From Rhizobium sp. NRK18 (GTDB lineage: Bacteria > Pseudomonadota > Alphaproteobacteria > Rhizobiales > Rhizobiaceae): a DNA stretch of 64,000 nucleotides. Positions 48,957 through 58,971 of this stretch are shown one piece after another. Position 1 is the first letter of the stretch; each line of letters opens with the position of its first letter. A program made the translations under genes and the position numbers. Location of the stretch: contig NZ_JANFMV010000001.1 in the NCBI RefSeq assembly GCF_024385575.1, positions 3,563,681-3,627,680 of the forward strand, given 5' to 3'. The notes under the pieces are model-generated. The model was given only the letters and a program-made list of their open reading frames with translations, was not told the origin of the DNA and searched no databases.

Positions 48957-50517
48957 ATTCCTTGATGGCCACCATGCGGATGTCCGGATAGCGCTCGCTC
49001 TCGTACCGAAGCGAAAAACCGTCCTGTGCGAGGAACACCGGATCGCCGTCGAGGTCGCGGGCGATATCGCCGCGATGGGTGGAGATGAACTTTTCGAGCT
49101 CCAGCGTCTTCTCCGCCGAAATCCAGCGGCAGACGGAAAAGCGCGGCATTTCGAAGGAGACCGGCAGGCCATACTCTGCCGACAGGCGTTCCTTCAGAAC
49201 GTCGAGCTGCAGCGCGCCGACGACGCCGACGATGGCGGGCGAGCCGTCTTCCGGCGAGAAGAGCTGCACGACGCCCTCTTCCGCCATCTGCTGCAGCGCC
49301 TCCTTCAGCTTCTTCGCCTTCATCGCATCCTCCAGCCGCACGCGGCGCAGGATTTCAGGCGCGAAGTTCGGCACGCCCTGGAAGACCAGCGGCTCGCCTT
49401 CGGTCAGCGTGTCGCCGATACGCAAACTGCCATGGTTCGGGATGCCGACGACGTCGCCGGCATAGGCGGTGTCGGCTAGCTGGCGCTGCGAGGCGAAGAA
49501 GAATTGCGGGGCCGTCAGGCCCATCTGCTTGCCGGTGCGCGAAAGGCGCGCCTTCATCCCGCGCTCCAGCTTGCCGGAGCAGATGCGGGCAAAGGCGATG
49601 CGGTCGCGGTGATTGGGGTCCATGTTCGCCTGGATCTTGAAGACGAAGGCCGTCATCTTGTCCTCGGCCGCGTGTACAGTGCGGATATCGGCCACCTGGT
49701 CGCGCGGTGGCGGTGCGATATCGCCGAGCGCATTGATGAGGTCACGAACACCGAAGTTGCGGAGCGCGGAGCCGAAGAAGACCGGCGTCATGTGACCTTC
49801 GAGAAAGGCCGCCCGGTCGAAGGGGCGGCAGGCCTCGCGGGCGAGTTCGAGCTCCTCGATGAAGGTCTCGCGCTCGTTTTCCGGCAGACGCTCGGCAACG
49901 CTCTGCGGGCCGTTGACCGGAATGGCGACAACCTGGGTATCGGAACCGCGGAAGGCATTATCGGCCAGGTGATAGGCGCCGCAGAAGGTCTTCGAGCGGC
50001 CGACCGGCCAGGTGATCGGGGCGGTGTCGAGCGCCAGCTTCTCCTCGACCTCATCCAGGATCTCGAACGGATCGCGGCTTTCGCGGTCCATCTTGTTGAT
50101 GAAGGTGATGATCGGAATGTCGCGCATGCGGCAGACTTCGAAGAGCTTCAGCGTCCGCGGCTCGATACCCTTGGCGGCATCGATGACCATGATGGCCGCA
50201 TCCACCGCCGTCAGCGTACGATAGGTGTCGTCGGCGAAGTCTTCGTGGCCGGGCGTATCGAGGATGTTGAAGATGCGGTCGTTATACTCGAAAGTCATCA
50301 CCGAGGTGACGACCGAGATGCCGCGTTCGCGTTCGATCTTCATCCAGTCGGAGCGCGTCTGGATGCGGTCCTTCTTCGCCTTCACTTCACCGGCGAGCTG
50401 GATCGCGCCGCCGAACAGCAGCAGCTTTTCGGTGAGCGTGGTCTTGCCGGCGTCCGGGTGGGCGATGATCGCAAAGGTGCGGCGGCGCGAAACCGCCTCG
50501 TTCAAACTTTCGGCCAT
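48934..50517 (-). CDS. prfC: Peptide chain release factor 3
   Basis: A 527-residue translational GTPase. G1 is AHPDAGKTTLTEK, followed by DTPGHEDFADDTYR (G3) and FINKMDRESRDP (G4), with the RF3-specific C-terminal domains (GVVGALQLDVLKERLSAEYG). RF3 recycles RF1/RF2 after peptide release. Length and motifs are normal. It diverges from dut and converges on mntH. Confidence 0.96.
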   Translation of the reverse strand: MAESLNEAVSRRRTFAIIAHPDAGKTTLTEKLLLFGGAIQLAGEVKAKKDRIQTRSDWMKIERERGISVVTSVMTFEYNDRIFNILDTPGHEDFADDTYRTLTAVDAAIMVIDAAKGIEPRTLKLFEVCRMRDIPIITFINKMDRESRDPFEILDEVEEKLALDTAPITWPVGRSKTFCGAYHLADNAFRGSDTQVVAIPVNGPQSVAERLPENERETFIEELELAREACRPFDRAAFLEGHMTPVFFGSALRNFGVRDLINALGDIAPPPRDQVADIRTVHAAEDKMTAFVFKIQANMDPNHRDRIAFARICSGKLERGMKARLSRTGKQMGLTAPQFFFASQRQLADTAYAGDVVGIPNHGSLRIGDTLTEGEPLVFQGVPNFAPEILRRVRLEDAMKAKKLKEALQQMAEEGVVQLFSPEDGSPAIVGVVGALQLDVLKERLSAEYGLPVSFEMPRFSVCRWISAEKTLELEKFISTHRGDIARDLDGDPVFLAQDGFSLRYESERYPDIRMVAIKEYHAAKAA

Positions 50518-50642
50518 GTCTTCGAGAATCCTGTGAATTGGCGGCCCTCATACAAGCTAATGGCCGGCGATGCAATTGACCTGGGTCGCGGACTCGCCCG
50601 AAGGTCCCCCGATCCTGCACACAATGGAAAATGGGTTCTGCC

Positions 50643-51116
50643 ATGAACATTCGCCCGCATGCCAGACCATGCCTCGCGCTCCTTCGCCTGCCGCACGGCG
50701 AAGGGCTCGACCTGCCGTCCTACGAGACCGCCGGCGCCGCCGGAATGGATCTGCGCGCAGCCGTGCCGGACGACCGGCCGATGATGCTGATGCCCGGCAA
50801 GCGGGCGCTGGTCCCGACCGGCTTCATCTTCGAAATCCCGGAGGGCTACGAGGGCCAGATCCGCCCCCGCTCCGGCCTTGCCTTCAAGCACGGCATCACC
50901 TGCCTCAACACGCCCGGCACGATCGACAGCGACTATCGCGGCGAGGTGAAGGTGCTGCTCGTCAATCTCGGCGACGAAGAATTCCTGATCGAGCGCGGCA
51001 TGCGCATCGCCCAGATGGTGATCGCACCCGTGACGCAGGTATCGGTCGTCGAGACGCATGCGGTGGAAGAAACCACCCGCGGAGCCGGCGGTTTCGGCTC
51101 GACGGGCACCGCGTGA
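50643..51116 (+). CDS. dut: Deoxyuridine 5'-triphosphate nucleotidohydrolase (dUTPase)
   Basis: A 157-residue trimeric dUTPase with the five motifs in order: [33 protein letters not shown] (catalytic Asp), [10 protein letters not shown] and the C-terminal GAGGFGSTG. It converts dUTP to dUMP, keeping uracil out of DNA and supplying dTMP synthesis. An ATG at 50631 (MGSAMNI) is also open; 50643 is chosen as the more family-like start. The next gene starts at a GTG overlapping this TGA. Confidence 0.95.
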   Translation: MNIRPHARPCLALLRLPHGEGLDLPSYETAGAAGMDLRAAVPDDRPMMLMPGKRALVPTGFIFEIPEGYEGQIRPRSGLAFKHGITCLNTPGTIDSDYRGEVKVLLVNLGDEEFLIERGMRIAQMVIAPVTQVSVVETHAVEETTRGAGGFGSTGTA

Positions 51117-52009
51117 GCGGTAACGGTCCGACGGGGCTCGTCCTTCGCCAGGACTACTTCTCCGACCCGGCGGCCTTTGCAGCGCTAACCGACCTGCTTC
51201 AGGACACGTTCGGGATCGACATCTCGCGGCAGAATGCCTTTGGCGGCCCTGACCCGACGTCCATGCCCTTCGGCTATTTCGATGAAGCCGGCCGATGCGT
51301 GGCGAACTTTTCCGCCTTCACGATTCCGCTGATGATCAATGGCCGGGTGGTGAAGGCCGCCGGCTATCAGTCCGGCGCGGTCCGGCCGGAGTTTCGTGGC
51401 GCAGGGCTTTACCGGGACTTGATGCGAAGGGCATTCGATTGGGCTGCGGAAAGCGGTCACGAAATCGGTATCCTGCTGACGGACAAACCGCCGCTTTATG
51501 AACCCTATGGCTTTCAAAGCGTCCCGCAGCACCGCTTTTCCGGGCCGATGCCGGAGACCGCCTTCGGGCGCCGGGCGGCGCGACCACTGGACATCAACAA
51601 TGGCAAGGACATCGCGCTGCTTTCAAAGCTGCTGGACAATCGGCAGCCTGTCTCCCAGCAATTCGCCCCGGCGCGGCAAAAGGAAATGTTTCTCCTCAAC
51701 TGCCACTTCGATGCCGGCATCCGGCTGACCCTTATCGAGGAACTGGACTGCGTCGCGGCCTGGAAGGTGGCCGACGATGGAGCGCTGCAACTGCTGGATC
51801 TCGTGTGCCAAAACATTCCGCCGGTCGAGCGGATCGTCGGCGCGCTCAATCCCGATGCCACGCGGCTGGAGGTGTTCTTCCCGATCGACCGGCTGGACTG
51901 GGATGGGGTTGCGGTGCCGCACAAGGGCTATTGCGACCTGATGATATCCGGCCTGCCGGCAGCGACACTGCCCGAATTCTTCATGCTTTCGCCCTTGGCT
52001 GAATTCTGA
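51113..52009 (+). CDS. GNAT-family N-acetyltransferase
   Basis: A 298-residue protein starting at a GTG that overlaps the dut stop (GTGA). The first half is a GNAT domain with the acetyl-CoA loop [20 protein letters not shown] (Arg/Gly-rich, as in Q/RxxGxG/A) and [11 protein letters not shown] as the preceding strand; the second half is a partly similar module, as in Eis-like or two-domain GNAT proteins. Acceptor unknown. It is translationally coupled to dut. The frame upstream of 51113 is a shadow of dut. Confidence 0.8.
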   Translation: MSGNGPTGLVLRQDYFSDPAAFAALTDLLQDTFGIDISRQNAFGGPDPTSMPFGYFDEAGRCVANFSAFTIPLMINGRVVKAAGYQSGAVRPEFRGAGLYRDLMRRAFDWAAESGHEIGILLTDKPPLYEPYGFQSVPQHRFSGPMPETAFGRRAARPLDINNGKDIALLSKLLDNRQPVSQQFAPARQKEMFLLNCHFDAGIRLTLIEELDCVAAWKVADDGALQLLDLVCQNIPPVERIVGALNPDATRLEVFFPIDRLDWDGVAVPHKGYCDLMISGLPAATLPEFFMLSPLAEF

Positions 52010-52054
52010 GTACCGGGCTGACGGCAGACCGAACGGATTTCGCTCCGGCAGAAT

Positions 52055-52100
52055 ACTAAAGTCATCACTTTACTTTCTGACTGATGGCGCTATAGTAAAG
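52055..52100 (+). promoter_or_regulatory. Promoter and palindromic operator of the ArsR gene
   Basis: ACTAAAGT-CATC-ACTTTACT (52055-52074) is an inverted repeat with seven of eight matches, and AGTAAAG at 52094-52100 is a third half-site. A -35 (TTTACT, 52069-52074) and -10 (TATAGT, 52091-52096) with 16-base spacing overlap them, so repressor bound here would block polymerase. The predicted start falls at 52103-52104, on the ATG. Confidence 0.6.
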
Positions 52101-52103
52101 CCC

Positions 52104-52433
52104 ATGCTTAACTATGACCCCAGACTGGCGACGCTGATGGCCGCCCTTGCGGACCCGACGCGGCTTGCGATGATGGAGCGGCTGAGCGTTTCGCCGCGCT
52201 CCGTCAGCGAACTGGCGGAGCCGTTCGGCCTGTCGCTGGCGGCGATCGTCCAGCATGTGCAGGTGCTGGAAAAGGCGGGCGCGATCAAGACCAGCAAGGA
52301 GGGCCGCACCCGGCGCTGCGCCATAGACCCCGCCGGCATGGCACTCCTGAAGACCTGGATCAGCGACCGCGAGCGCTTCTGGCAGGCACAATTCGACAAT
52401 CTCGAAGCATTTCTGGACAAGAAACAGGACTGA
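52104..52433 (+). CDS. ArsR-family transcriptional regulator
   Basis: A 109-residue winged-helix repressor: LMAALADPTRLAMMERLSVS, then the recognition helix SELAEPFGLSLAAIVQHVQV and LEKAGAIKTSKEGRTRRCAI. There is no cysteine pair for arsenic or other metals, so it is the type paired with SRPBCC proteins, where the signal is unknown. A palindromic operator and promoter overlap just upstream, pointing to autoregulation. No ribosome-binding site precedes the ATG and the predicted transcript start coincides with it, so the mRNA may be leaderless. The SRPBCC gene follows 14 bases after the stop. Confidence 0.88.
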   Translation: MLNYDPRLATLMAALADPTRLAMMERLSVSPRSVSELAEPFGLSLAAIVQHVQVLEKAGAIKTSKEGRTRRCAIDPAGMALLKTWISDRERFWQAQFDNLEAFLDKKQD

Positions 52434-52447
52434 GGAGGCCCGACACC

Positions 52448-52948
52448 ATGACCAAGATTTCCGACAGGATGAGCGCGATCACCATCGACAGGACATTCAG
52501 CCAGCTGCCGGCGACGGTGTTCGCCGCCTTCGCAAAAAAGGAGCAAAAGGCGCAATGGTTTGCCGGCCCGACCGACGGATCGGAAGTGGAACGCGTGCTC
52601 GACTGCCGCACCGGCGGTCGCGAAGTGCTGGAGGTACGCTGGCCGAGCGACACGGTGACCCGCTTCGAGGCGAAATACCATCATGTCGAAGCGGAGAGCC
52701 GTCTCGTCTACAGCTACGACCTCTACATCGACGGCGCGCTCTATTCGGTCTCGCTTGCCGACATCGTGTTCGAGGGGCGCGATGGCGGGACGGCGATGCG
52801 GTTTGCGGAAACGACCTCCTATTTTTCGGATCAGGATCTTGGCGAGGTGACGGCCTCGCGGCTGCATGGAACGGGTGCCCAGATGGACATGCTGGCCATG
52901 CATCTTTCCGGCGAGACAGTGACTCGGACGATCGACGATTGCCACTGA
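52448..52948 (+). CDS. SRPBCC (AHSA1/START-like) domain protein
   Basis: A 166-residue helix-grip-fold protein (FSQLPATVFAAFAKKEQKAQW, WFAGPTDGSEV, GGREVLEVRWPS, DGGTAMRFAETTSYF). The AHSA1 family holds hydrophobic ligands in a deep pocket or aids Hsp90-like chaperones; no enzyme activity is proven. AHSA1-type proteins are very often co-transcribed with an ArsR repressor, exactly as here. ATG 52448 has GGAGG upstream; ATG 52469 is possible. Confidence 0.85.
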   Translation: MTKISDRMSAITIDRTFSQLPATVFAAFAKKEQKAQWFAGPTDGSEVERVLDCRTGGREVLEVRWPSDTVTRFEAKYHHVEAESRLVYSYDLYIDGALYSVSLADIVFEGRDGGTAMRFAETTSYFSDQDLGEVTASRLHGTGAQMDMLAMHLSGETVTRTIDDCH

Positions 52949-53032
52949 GGGCGACAACTTGCAAAGGTCTGCTGCGGCTTGCCGCGCATGCTCCAGAGGC
53001 GTATGTAGCGCGCTGCAGATGGAAGGTGTTTG

Positions 53033-53650
53033 ATGACGTTCGCAGCTTTGCTCACCTATACGGGCGCGCTTTTCGTGGCCGCGCTCATTCCCGGTCCCGG
53101 CGTGACCGCGCTGATCGCCCGCGCGCTCGGCTCGGGCTTTCGTGCGACCTTTCCTATGGCGATCGGCATGATGCTTGGCGACCTGGTGTTCCTGAGCGCC
53201 GTGATTGCCGGGCTCGCCTATATTGCCGAGAGCTTCTCGACCGCCTTCATGGTGATCAAGTATCTCGGTGCCGTGTACTTGGCCTATGTCGCCTGGAAGA
53301 TCTGGACCGCCGGAATCCTGCCACAGGACGTGAAGGCCGAGAAGAAGACGGGTATCTGGACACCGCTTTTCTCCGGTCTCTTCACCACGCTCGGCAATCC
53401 GAAGCCGATGCTCTTCTATGTCGCGCTGGTGCCGACTCTGATCGATGTTTCGAGCGTCAATGCCACGGGGTTCATCGAGCTGGTCGGCGCGACCGCGACG
53501 GTGCTGACGCTGGTGCTCGGCGGCTATGTGCTTTTGGCCGCCCGCGCCCGCGGCCTCCTGCAGAAGCCGCGGCAGCTGAAGATCTTGAACCGGGTGGCGG
53601 CGAGCTTCATTGCCGGCGCCGCTGCCATGATCGCCGTTCGCGCGAACTGA
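53033..53650 (+). CDS. LysE/RhtB-family amino-acid exporter, copy 1
   Basis: A 205-residue protein with about six membrane segments. ALIPGPGVTALIARALGSG is the family motif after TM1, and TTLGNPKPMLFYVALVPT the second conserved motif. The RhtB/LysE family exports amino acids or their derivatives; substrate unknown. ATG 53033 is preceded by GGAAGG. The convergent neighbour is a second exporter of the same family with only four bases between the stop codons. Confidence 0.88.
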   Translation: MTFAALLTYTGALFVAALIPGPGVTALIARALGSGFRATFPMAIGMMLGDLVFLSAVIAGLAYIAESFSTAFMVIKYLGAVYLAYVAWKIWTAGILPQDVKAEKKTGIWTPLFSGLFTTLGNPKPMLFYVALVPTLIDVSSVNATGFIELVGATATVLTLVLGGYVLLAARARGLLQKPRQLKILNRVAASFIAGAAAMIAVRAN

Positions 53651-53654
53651 CCGT

Positions 53655-54287
53655 CTAGCGCCGGCCCTCGAGCACCATGCGGGCGGCAAGGCCCGCCAGG
53701 ACGGTCCCCATCAGCCAGCGCTGCACGGTGGCCCAGAAGGGACGACGCGCGAGGAAAAGCGCGATCGCACCGGCGCTCATCGCAATGACGGCGTTTCCCG
53801 TGACGCTGATGGCGATCTGCGTGGCGCCGAAGACCAGGGACTGCAGCAGAACCTCGCCCCTTGCCGGATCGATGAACTGCGGCAGGAGCGACAGGTAAAG
53901 CACAGCCACCTTCGGGTTCAGGAGACTGGTGAATAGCCCCATCAGAAACAGCTTCTTCGGCCCGTCCTTCGGAAGCTGCCGGACGGCGAAGGGCGAATGC
54001 CCGCCGGGCCGGACCGCATTCCACGCGAGATAGAGAAGGTAGAGGGCGCCCGCCAGACGCAGGACGTCATAGGCGAGCGGCACGGCCATGACCAGGACCG
54101 TGATGCCGGAGGCGGCGGAAAGCATGTAGAAGACGAAGCCGAGCGCCACGCCGCCAAGCGAAATGAGCCCGGCAACCGGCCCCTGGCAGATCGACCGCGA
54201 GATCAGGTAGATCATGTTCGGGCCCGGCGTCAGCACCATGCCGAGCGCAACCAGGGCGAAGGCTGCGATATGGGTGAGGTCTGGCAT
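53655..54287 (-). CDS. LysE/RhtB-family amino-acid exporter, copy 2
   Basis: A 210-residue membrane protein of the same family as the convergent gene. MVLTPGPNMIYLISRSICQG and FTSLLNPKVAVLYLSLLPQF are its family motifs. The two genes are distant paralogues and face each other tail to tail, so this is not a simple tandem duplication. Substrate unknown. Confidence 0.9.
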   Translation of the reverse strand: MPDLTHIAAFALVALGMVLTPGPNMIYLISRSICQGPVAGLISLGGVALGFVFYMLSAASGITVLVMAVPLAYDVLRLAGALYLLYLAWNAVRPGGHSPFAVRQLPKDGPKKLFLMGLFTSLLNPKVAVLYLSLLPQFIDPARGEVLLQSLVFGATQIAISVTGNAVIAMSAGAIALFLARRPFWATVQRWLMGTVLAGLAARMVLEGRR

Positions 54288-54515
54288 GGCTTATGGTCCT
54301 GCGGCGCTTTGACGAGCCGAATAAGCGCAATTGCCGTTTTGCCGGCAAGGACTTTCTTGTCACCGTGGCATTTGCCCAAACGTGAAACGACATTCCCGTA
54401 GCGGATCGAAAATCGAAATTGCATTCTCTATCGGCCAACGATGCGGCTTGGCGGTCGCTGGCATTTCCCGGCGCGGCACCCTATCTTGGCTCACAACCAA
54501 TCAAGGGAGAGCACC

Positions 54516-55484
54516 ATGGCAGATGCACGCAAGCCCGGCCGCGGCCGGATCTACAATTCGATCATCGACACGATCGGCGACACGCCCATCGTGCGCCTCG
54601 ACAAGCTGGCAAAGGCCAAGGGCGTGAAGGCCAATCTTCTCGCCAAGCTCGAATTCTTCAACCCGATCTCGTCGGTCAAGGACCGCATCGGCGTCGCCAT
54701 GATCGAGAGCATGGAAGCGCAGGGCAAGATCGCCCCCGGCACGACGACGCTGGTCGAGCCGACCTCCGGCAACACCGGCATTGCACTTGCCTTTGCCGCC
54801 GCCGCCAAGGGCTACAAGCTGATCCTCACCATGCCGGAAACCATGTCGGTGGAGCGCCGCAAGATGCTGGCGCTGCTCGGCGCCGAACTGGTGCTGACCG
54901 AAGGCCCGAAGGGCATGAAGGGCGCGATCGCCAAGGCCGAGGAACTGGCCGCCTCGATCGAGGGCGCCGTGATCCCCCAGCAGTTCGAGAACCCGGCCAA
55001 CCCGGAAATCCACCGCAAGACGACGGCCGAGGAAATCTGGAACGACACCGACGGCTCGGTCGACATCTTCGTTGCCGGCATCGGCACGGGCGGCACGATC
55101 ACCGGCGTCGGCCAGGTGCTGAAGTCGAAGAAGCCGGACGTCAAGGTGGTCGCCGTCGAGCCGGCCGACAGCCCGGTGCTTTCCGGCGGCAATCCCGGCC
55201 CGCACAAGATTCAGGGCATCGGCGCCGGCTTCGCGCCGCCGATCCTCGACACGCATGTCTATGATGAAGTCGTCACGGTCACCAATGACGAAGCGTTCTC
55301 GCTTGCCCGCGAAGTGGCCCGCCTCGAAGGCCTGCCGGTCGGCATTTCGTCAGGTGCTGCGCTGACGGCGGCGATCAAGGTCGGAAGCCGCGAGGAAAAC
55401 GCCGGCAAGACCATCGTCGTGATCATCCCGTCCTTTGCGGAACGCTATCTGTCGACGGCTCTGTTCGACGGGCTCGGCGGCTGA
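54516..55484 (+). CDS. cysK: Cysteine synthase A (O-acetylserine sulfhydrylase)
   Basis: A 322-residue PLP enzyme that makes cysteine from O-acetylserine and sulfide. Lys55 in [11 protein letters not shown] forms the Schiff base; [12 protein letters not shown] is the substrate loop and [12 protein letters not shown] binds the PLP phosphate. GISSGAAL closes the active site. The frame is open to 54441, but ATG 54516 has AAGGGAGA upstream and starts the family-like sequence. A strong terminator follows. Confidence 0.94.
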   Translation: MADARKPGRGRIYNSIIDTIGDTPIVRLDKLAKAKGVKANLLAKLEFFNPISSVKDRIGVAMIESMEAQGKIAPGTTTLVEPTSGNTGIALAFAAAAKGYKLILTMPETMSVERRKMLALLGAELVLTEGPKGMKGAIAKAEELAASIEGAVIPQQFENPANPEIHRKTTAEEIWNDTDGSVDIFVAGIGTGGTITGVGQVLKSKKPDVKVVAVEPADSPVLSGGNPGPHKIQGIGAGFAPPILDTHVYDEVVTVTNDEAFSLAREVARLEGLPVGISSGAALTAAIKVGSREENAGKTIVVIIPSFAERYLSTALFDGLGG

Positions 55485-55514
55485 GCCGAGACGATACGTT
55501 CTTCGCCATTCAGG

Positions 55515-55548
55515 ACGCGGGAGGAGCAATCCTCCCGCGTTTGCTTTT
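55515..55548 (+). terminator. Rho-independent terminator of cysK
   Basis: ACGCGGGAGGA-GCAA-TCCTCCCGCGT is a perfect 11-bp stem with a GCAA tetraloop, followed by TTGCTTTT, 31 bases after the cysK stop. Confidence 0.9.
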
Positions 55549-55566
55549 CCCGCATGCGCAAGACCA

Positions 55567-57099
55567 TCAAGCCGCCGCCGTGAGCCTCTCTCCGGCTATG
55601 CGATAGGAGATCGCCTCGGCGAGATGAATGCGGCCGACGGTTTCCACGCCGTCGAGATCGGCAAGCGTGCGCGCCACCTTCAGCACACGATGGTAACCGC
55701 GCGCCGAAAACTTCATCTTCTCGGCGGCGTCGCGCAGGAGCTGCAGGCCACCGGGATCGGGATTGGCAATCTTTTCGACGAGCGCGGTCGAGGCGCGGGC
55801 ATTGATGCGCAACCGGCCCTCCCCGAGTTCTGCAAACCGGTCACGCTGCAAAGCGCGGGCACGGGCGACGCGCCTGGCGACATCGGCGCTGGCTTCCGCC
55901 GCGACCGGTTGGATGAGATCGATGGCGGAGACGGCAGGCACGTCGATGCGGATATCGATGCGGTCGAGGAGCGGGCCGGAAATGCGGGCCTGATAGTCGG
56001 CGGCGCAGCGCGGGCCGCGCGCGCAGGAATGACCCGGCTCGCCGGCCATGCCGCAGCGGCAGGGGTTCATGGCGGCGACGAGCTGAAACTCGGCGGGATA
56101 GGAGACCCGGTGATTGGCGCGGGCGATGATGCATTCGCCGGTTTCCAGCGGCTGGCGGAGCGCGTCGAGCGCCTGGGGCGAAAATTCCGGCAGTTCGTCG
56201 AGAAAGAGAACGCCGTGATGGGCAAGCGACGCCTCCCCCGGCTTCGCCCGCAATCCGCCGCCGACGAGGGCGGCCATGGTCGCCGAGTGGTGTGGCGTGC
56301 GATACGGCCGGCGGTCGGAGAGCTTGCCGCCGGAGAGCTGTCCGGCAATCGAATGGACCATGGAGACGTCGAGCAGTTCGCCGGCCGAAAGGGGCGGCAG
56401 GATGGACGGCAGTCGCGACGCCAGCATGGACTTGCCGGAGCCTGGAGGCCCAACCATCAAGAGATTGTGCCCGCCGGCGGCGGCGACTTCGAGCGCCCGC
56501 TTAGCGCTTTCCTGACCCTTGATCTCGACCAGATCGGGCAGGTTGGCCGGATTGGCACGGATCGCCGCCTTCGGCCTGGACAGAACCTGCGTGCCGCGAA
56601 AGTGATTGGCGAGCGCGATCAGGCTGCGGGGGGCGAGAATGTCGATGTCGGCGCCGGCCCATGCGGCTTCCGGGCCGCTTTCAGCCGGGCAAATGAGGCC
56701 CTTGCCGAGCGCATTGGCACCGATCGCGGCCGGCAAGGCGCCGGCAACCGCCGCGATCGTGCCATCGAGATTGAGTTCGCCGAGAACCACATAGCCGCCG
56801 AGCGCATCGGCCGGGATCGCGCCGAGCGCCGCCATCAGTCCGAGCGCGATCGGCAGGTCGAAATGGGAGCCTTCCTTCGGCAGGTCGGCGGGCGCCAGAT
56901 TGACGGTGACGCGCTTTCCCGGCAGCGACAGGCCGGAAGCATGCAGGGCGGCTTGCACCCGTTCCCGGCTTTCGGCCACGGCCTTGTCCGGCAGGCCGAC
57001 GATCTGGATGCCCACCTTGCCGGGGGCGACCATGACCTGAACATCGACAGGCACGCCCTCGATGCCCTGGAATGCAACCGTACTGACGCGAGCGACCAT
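55567..57099 (-). CDS. ComM-like magnesium-chelatase-type AAA+ ATPase (YifB family)
   Basis: A 510-residue protein. The N-terminal ~170 residues form a Lon-protease-like domain (GIQIVGLPDKAVAESRERV, GKRVTVNLAPADLPKEGSHF) without a catalytic dyad that I can confirm; then the Mg-chelatase AAA+ domain with Walker A VGPPGSGKSML, Walker B VLFLDELPEF and NPCRCG before the zinc-like Cys region; then the C-terminal YifB domain. ComM drives branch migration in natural transformation of other proteobacteria. ATG 57099 has GGAGGGG upstream; the frame is open to 57138. Confidence 0.9.
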   Translation of the reverse strand: MVARVSTVAFQGIEGVPVDVQVMVAPGKVGIQIVGLPDKAVAESRERVQAALHASGLSLPGKRVTVNLAPADLPKEGSHFDLPIALGLMAALGAIPADALGGYVVLGELNLDGTIAAVAGALPAAIGANALGKGLICPAESGPEAAWAGADIDILAPRSLIALANHFRGTQVLSRPKAAIRANPANLPDLVEIKGQESAKRALEVAAAGGHNLLMVGPPGSGKSMLASRLPSILPPLSAGELLDVSMVHSIAGQLSGGKLSDRRPYRTPHHSATMAALVGGGLRAKPGEASLAHHGVLFLDELPEFSPQALDALRQPLETGECIIARANHRVSYPAEFQLVAAMNPCRCGMAGEPGHSCARGPRCAADYQARISGPLLDRIDIRIDVPAVSAIDLIQPVAAEASADVARRVARARALQRDRFAELGEGRLRINARASTALVEKIANPDPGGLQLLRDAAEKMKFSARGYHRVLKVARTLADLDGVETVGRIHLAEAISYRIAGERLTAAA

Positions 57100-57300
57100 G
57101 CCTGTCCCCTCCATCATGGAAGCAGCAGGCACAACCATGGCCTGCCGGGCTCCTCATGAGCCACCGGAGGGAGTGTTGCACATCCCTCCGGACAAGACAA
57201 GAACATTAATAGAACAAATGCACGCGATAATTGATCTTCGGTTGCATCGGGTTGCAAGCGTGGAACAGGTGCGGGCTGCGAGCCTCTGAAAAGCCCTTGG

Positions 57301-58248
57301 TCAGGCCCTCTTGCGCTCGATCGCATCCCAGAGAAGCGAGGCGATGTCGGCTCCGCCGAACTTCTTCACCTCGCGGATGCCGGTCGGGGACGTCACGTTG
57401 ATCTCGGTCATGTAGTCGCCGATGACGTCGATGCCGACGAGCAGGAAGCCGCGTTCCTTCAGCGATGGGCCGATGCGCTCGCAGATTTCCTTCTCGCGCG
57501 CCGTCAGTTCGGTCGCTTCGGCGCGGCCGCCGACATGCATGTTGGAGCGGCTGTCGGTTTCGGCCGGAACGCGATTGATGGCGCCGGCGAATTCGCCGTC
57601 GACGAGGATGATGCGCTTGTCGCCCTTGCGCACCGCCGGCAGGTATTGCTGGGCGATGAAGGGCTCGCGGAACATCTGGTCGAACATTTCGAGAAGCGAG
57701 GTGAAGTTGCGGTCGTCGCGCGAGGAATGGAAGACGCCGGCGCCGCCATTACCGTAGAGCGGCTTCAGGATGATGTCGCCCATCTCGTCGCGGAAACGGG
57801 CGATCTCGGCGAAATCGCGGGTGATCAGCGTCTTTGGCATCAGGTCGGCGAATTCGGTGACGAAGATCTTTTCCGGCGAATTGCGCACCCAGGCCGGATC
57901 GTTGACGACCAGCGTCTTCGGGTGGATGCGTTCGAGCAGGTGCGTCGAGGTGATGTAGGCCATGTCGAAGGGCGGGTCCTGACGCAGAAGCACGACGTCC
58001 ATGGTCGACAGGTCGATGCGCTCGGGCTCGCCGAGCGTGAAATGGTCGCCCTTGACGTCGCGCAGTTCCATCGGCTCGACGGTGGCGTAGACCTTGCCGT
58101 CGCGGAGACTCAGCCTGTTCGGCGTGTAATGGAACAGCCGGTAGCCGCGCGATTGCGCTTCGAGGCTCATGGCGAAGGTGGAATCGCCGGCAATGTTGAT
58201 GCCGGACACATGGTCCATCTGGACCGCTACATTCTTGATCGCCGCCAT
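57301..58248 (-). CDS. gshB: Glutathione synthetase
   Basis: A 315-residue ATP-grasp enzyme that joins gamma-glutamylcysteine and glycine. Motifs: the N-terminal substrate-binding domain ([20 protein letters not shown]), the ATP-grasp loop [20 protein letters not shown], and [20 protein letters not shown] near the end with the metal-binding Asp/Asn. Length and motifs match bacterial GshB. It precedes the comM-like gene on the same strand with a 201-base gap. gshA is not in this window. Confidence 0.95.
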   Translation of the reverse strand: MAAIKNVAVQMDHVSGINIAGDSTFAMSLEAQSRGYRLFHYTPNRLSLRDGKVYATVEPMELRDVKGDHFTLGEPERIDLSTMDVVLLRQDPPFDMAYITSTHLLERIHPKTLVVNDPAWVRNSPEKIFVTEFADLMPKTLITRDFAEIARFRDEMGDIILKPLYGNGGAGVFHSSRDDRNFTSLLEMFDQMFREPFIAQQYLPAVRKGDKRIILVDGEFAGAINRVPAETDSRSNMHVGGRAEATELTAREKEICERIGPSLKERGFLLVGIDVIGDYMTEINVTSPTGIREVKKFGGADIASLLWDAIERKRA

Positions 58249-58345
58249 GAGAACTCCCCGTTTGAAAGGCCATCCTCATTTAGGGTGAGGCGGCCCGAAT
58301 GGCAACGGGCCGCAGTCCGGATTGCGGACGGAGAGAATGGCTTCG

Positions 58346-58843
58346 TCAGGCTGCCCACTTTGCGGCGGCGTCGGACCTCTTGTAGTTGGCCAGCCGGCCG
58401 GCGATCGCCAGCATCATGGAGCGCGGCCTCGGGAGCAGAGCGACCTTGCGGACATAGGTCTCCACCCGCCATGTCGCCCAGCTATCGGCAGCAAAGTAGC
58501 CCATATCGCCCTTGCGCAGAACGGTGACGGATCCGTCTGCCGCGGTCACTTCGACCTCGCCTTCGAGGATGACGACGGTCTCCTCCCAGCCGAATCTCCA
58601 GCGGAAGGTTCCGGCGGTACAATCCCAGACGGCGGCGGCGACGGCACGGTTTTCCGACTCCGGCGGAAAGCCGCAACGGGCTTGCGGATTGCCCTCGATG
58701 ATCCAGTCGGGGTTGATCGGAGCCGGCTTCAATTCGAACGCGTCGAGCCGGCCGGCAACGAACGCGCTCGGCGCCTGCTCCTGATCACGGTTGCGCGCCT
58801 TCAGCGCCAGAACCACGGCGGCGGCGATGAACTTCAAAGGCAT
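58346..58843 (-). CDS. Cupin-domain protein (cupin_3/DUF861-like)
   Basis: A 165-residue protein with one N-terminal hydrophobic segment (LKFIAAAVVLALKARNRDQE) and a cupin barrel: AAVWDCTAGTFRWRFGWEET, VVILEGEVEVTA and RKGDMGYFAADSWATWRVET. The (S)-ureidoglycine aminohydrolase/cupin_3 group is the nearest match. Metal-ligand His residues are not conserved, so an enzyme role is unlikely. ATG 58843 has GGGGGA upstream. It follows the ugp operon end and is 97 bases upstream of gshB on the same strand. Confidence 0.8.
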   Translation of the reverse strand: MPLKFIAAAVVLALKARNRDQEQAPSAFVAGRLDAFELKPAPINPDWIIEGNPQARCGFPPESENRAVAAAVWDCTAGTFRWRFGWEETVVILEGEVEVTAADGSVTVLRKGDMGYFAADSWATWRVETYVRKVALLPRPRSMMLAIAGRLANYKRSDAAAKWAA

Positions 58844-58971
58844 GGTATCCCCCACATGCTGATTGTGCCGGGAAAGGCGTAGCATGCAGGGGCTTTCGGC
58901 CCGGTTCACCCGCTCGTTAAAATTTGAGCGAAGCGGTTGTGTTGCAGAATTCTGCAGCCCAACGCATTCGC

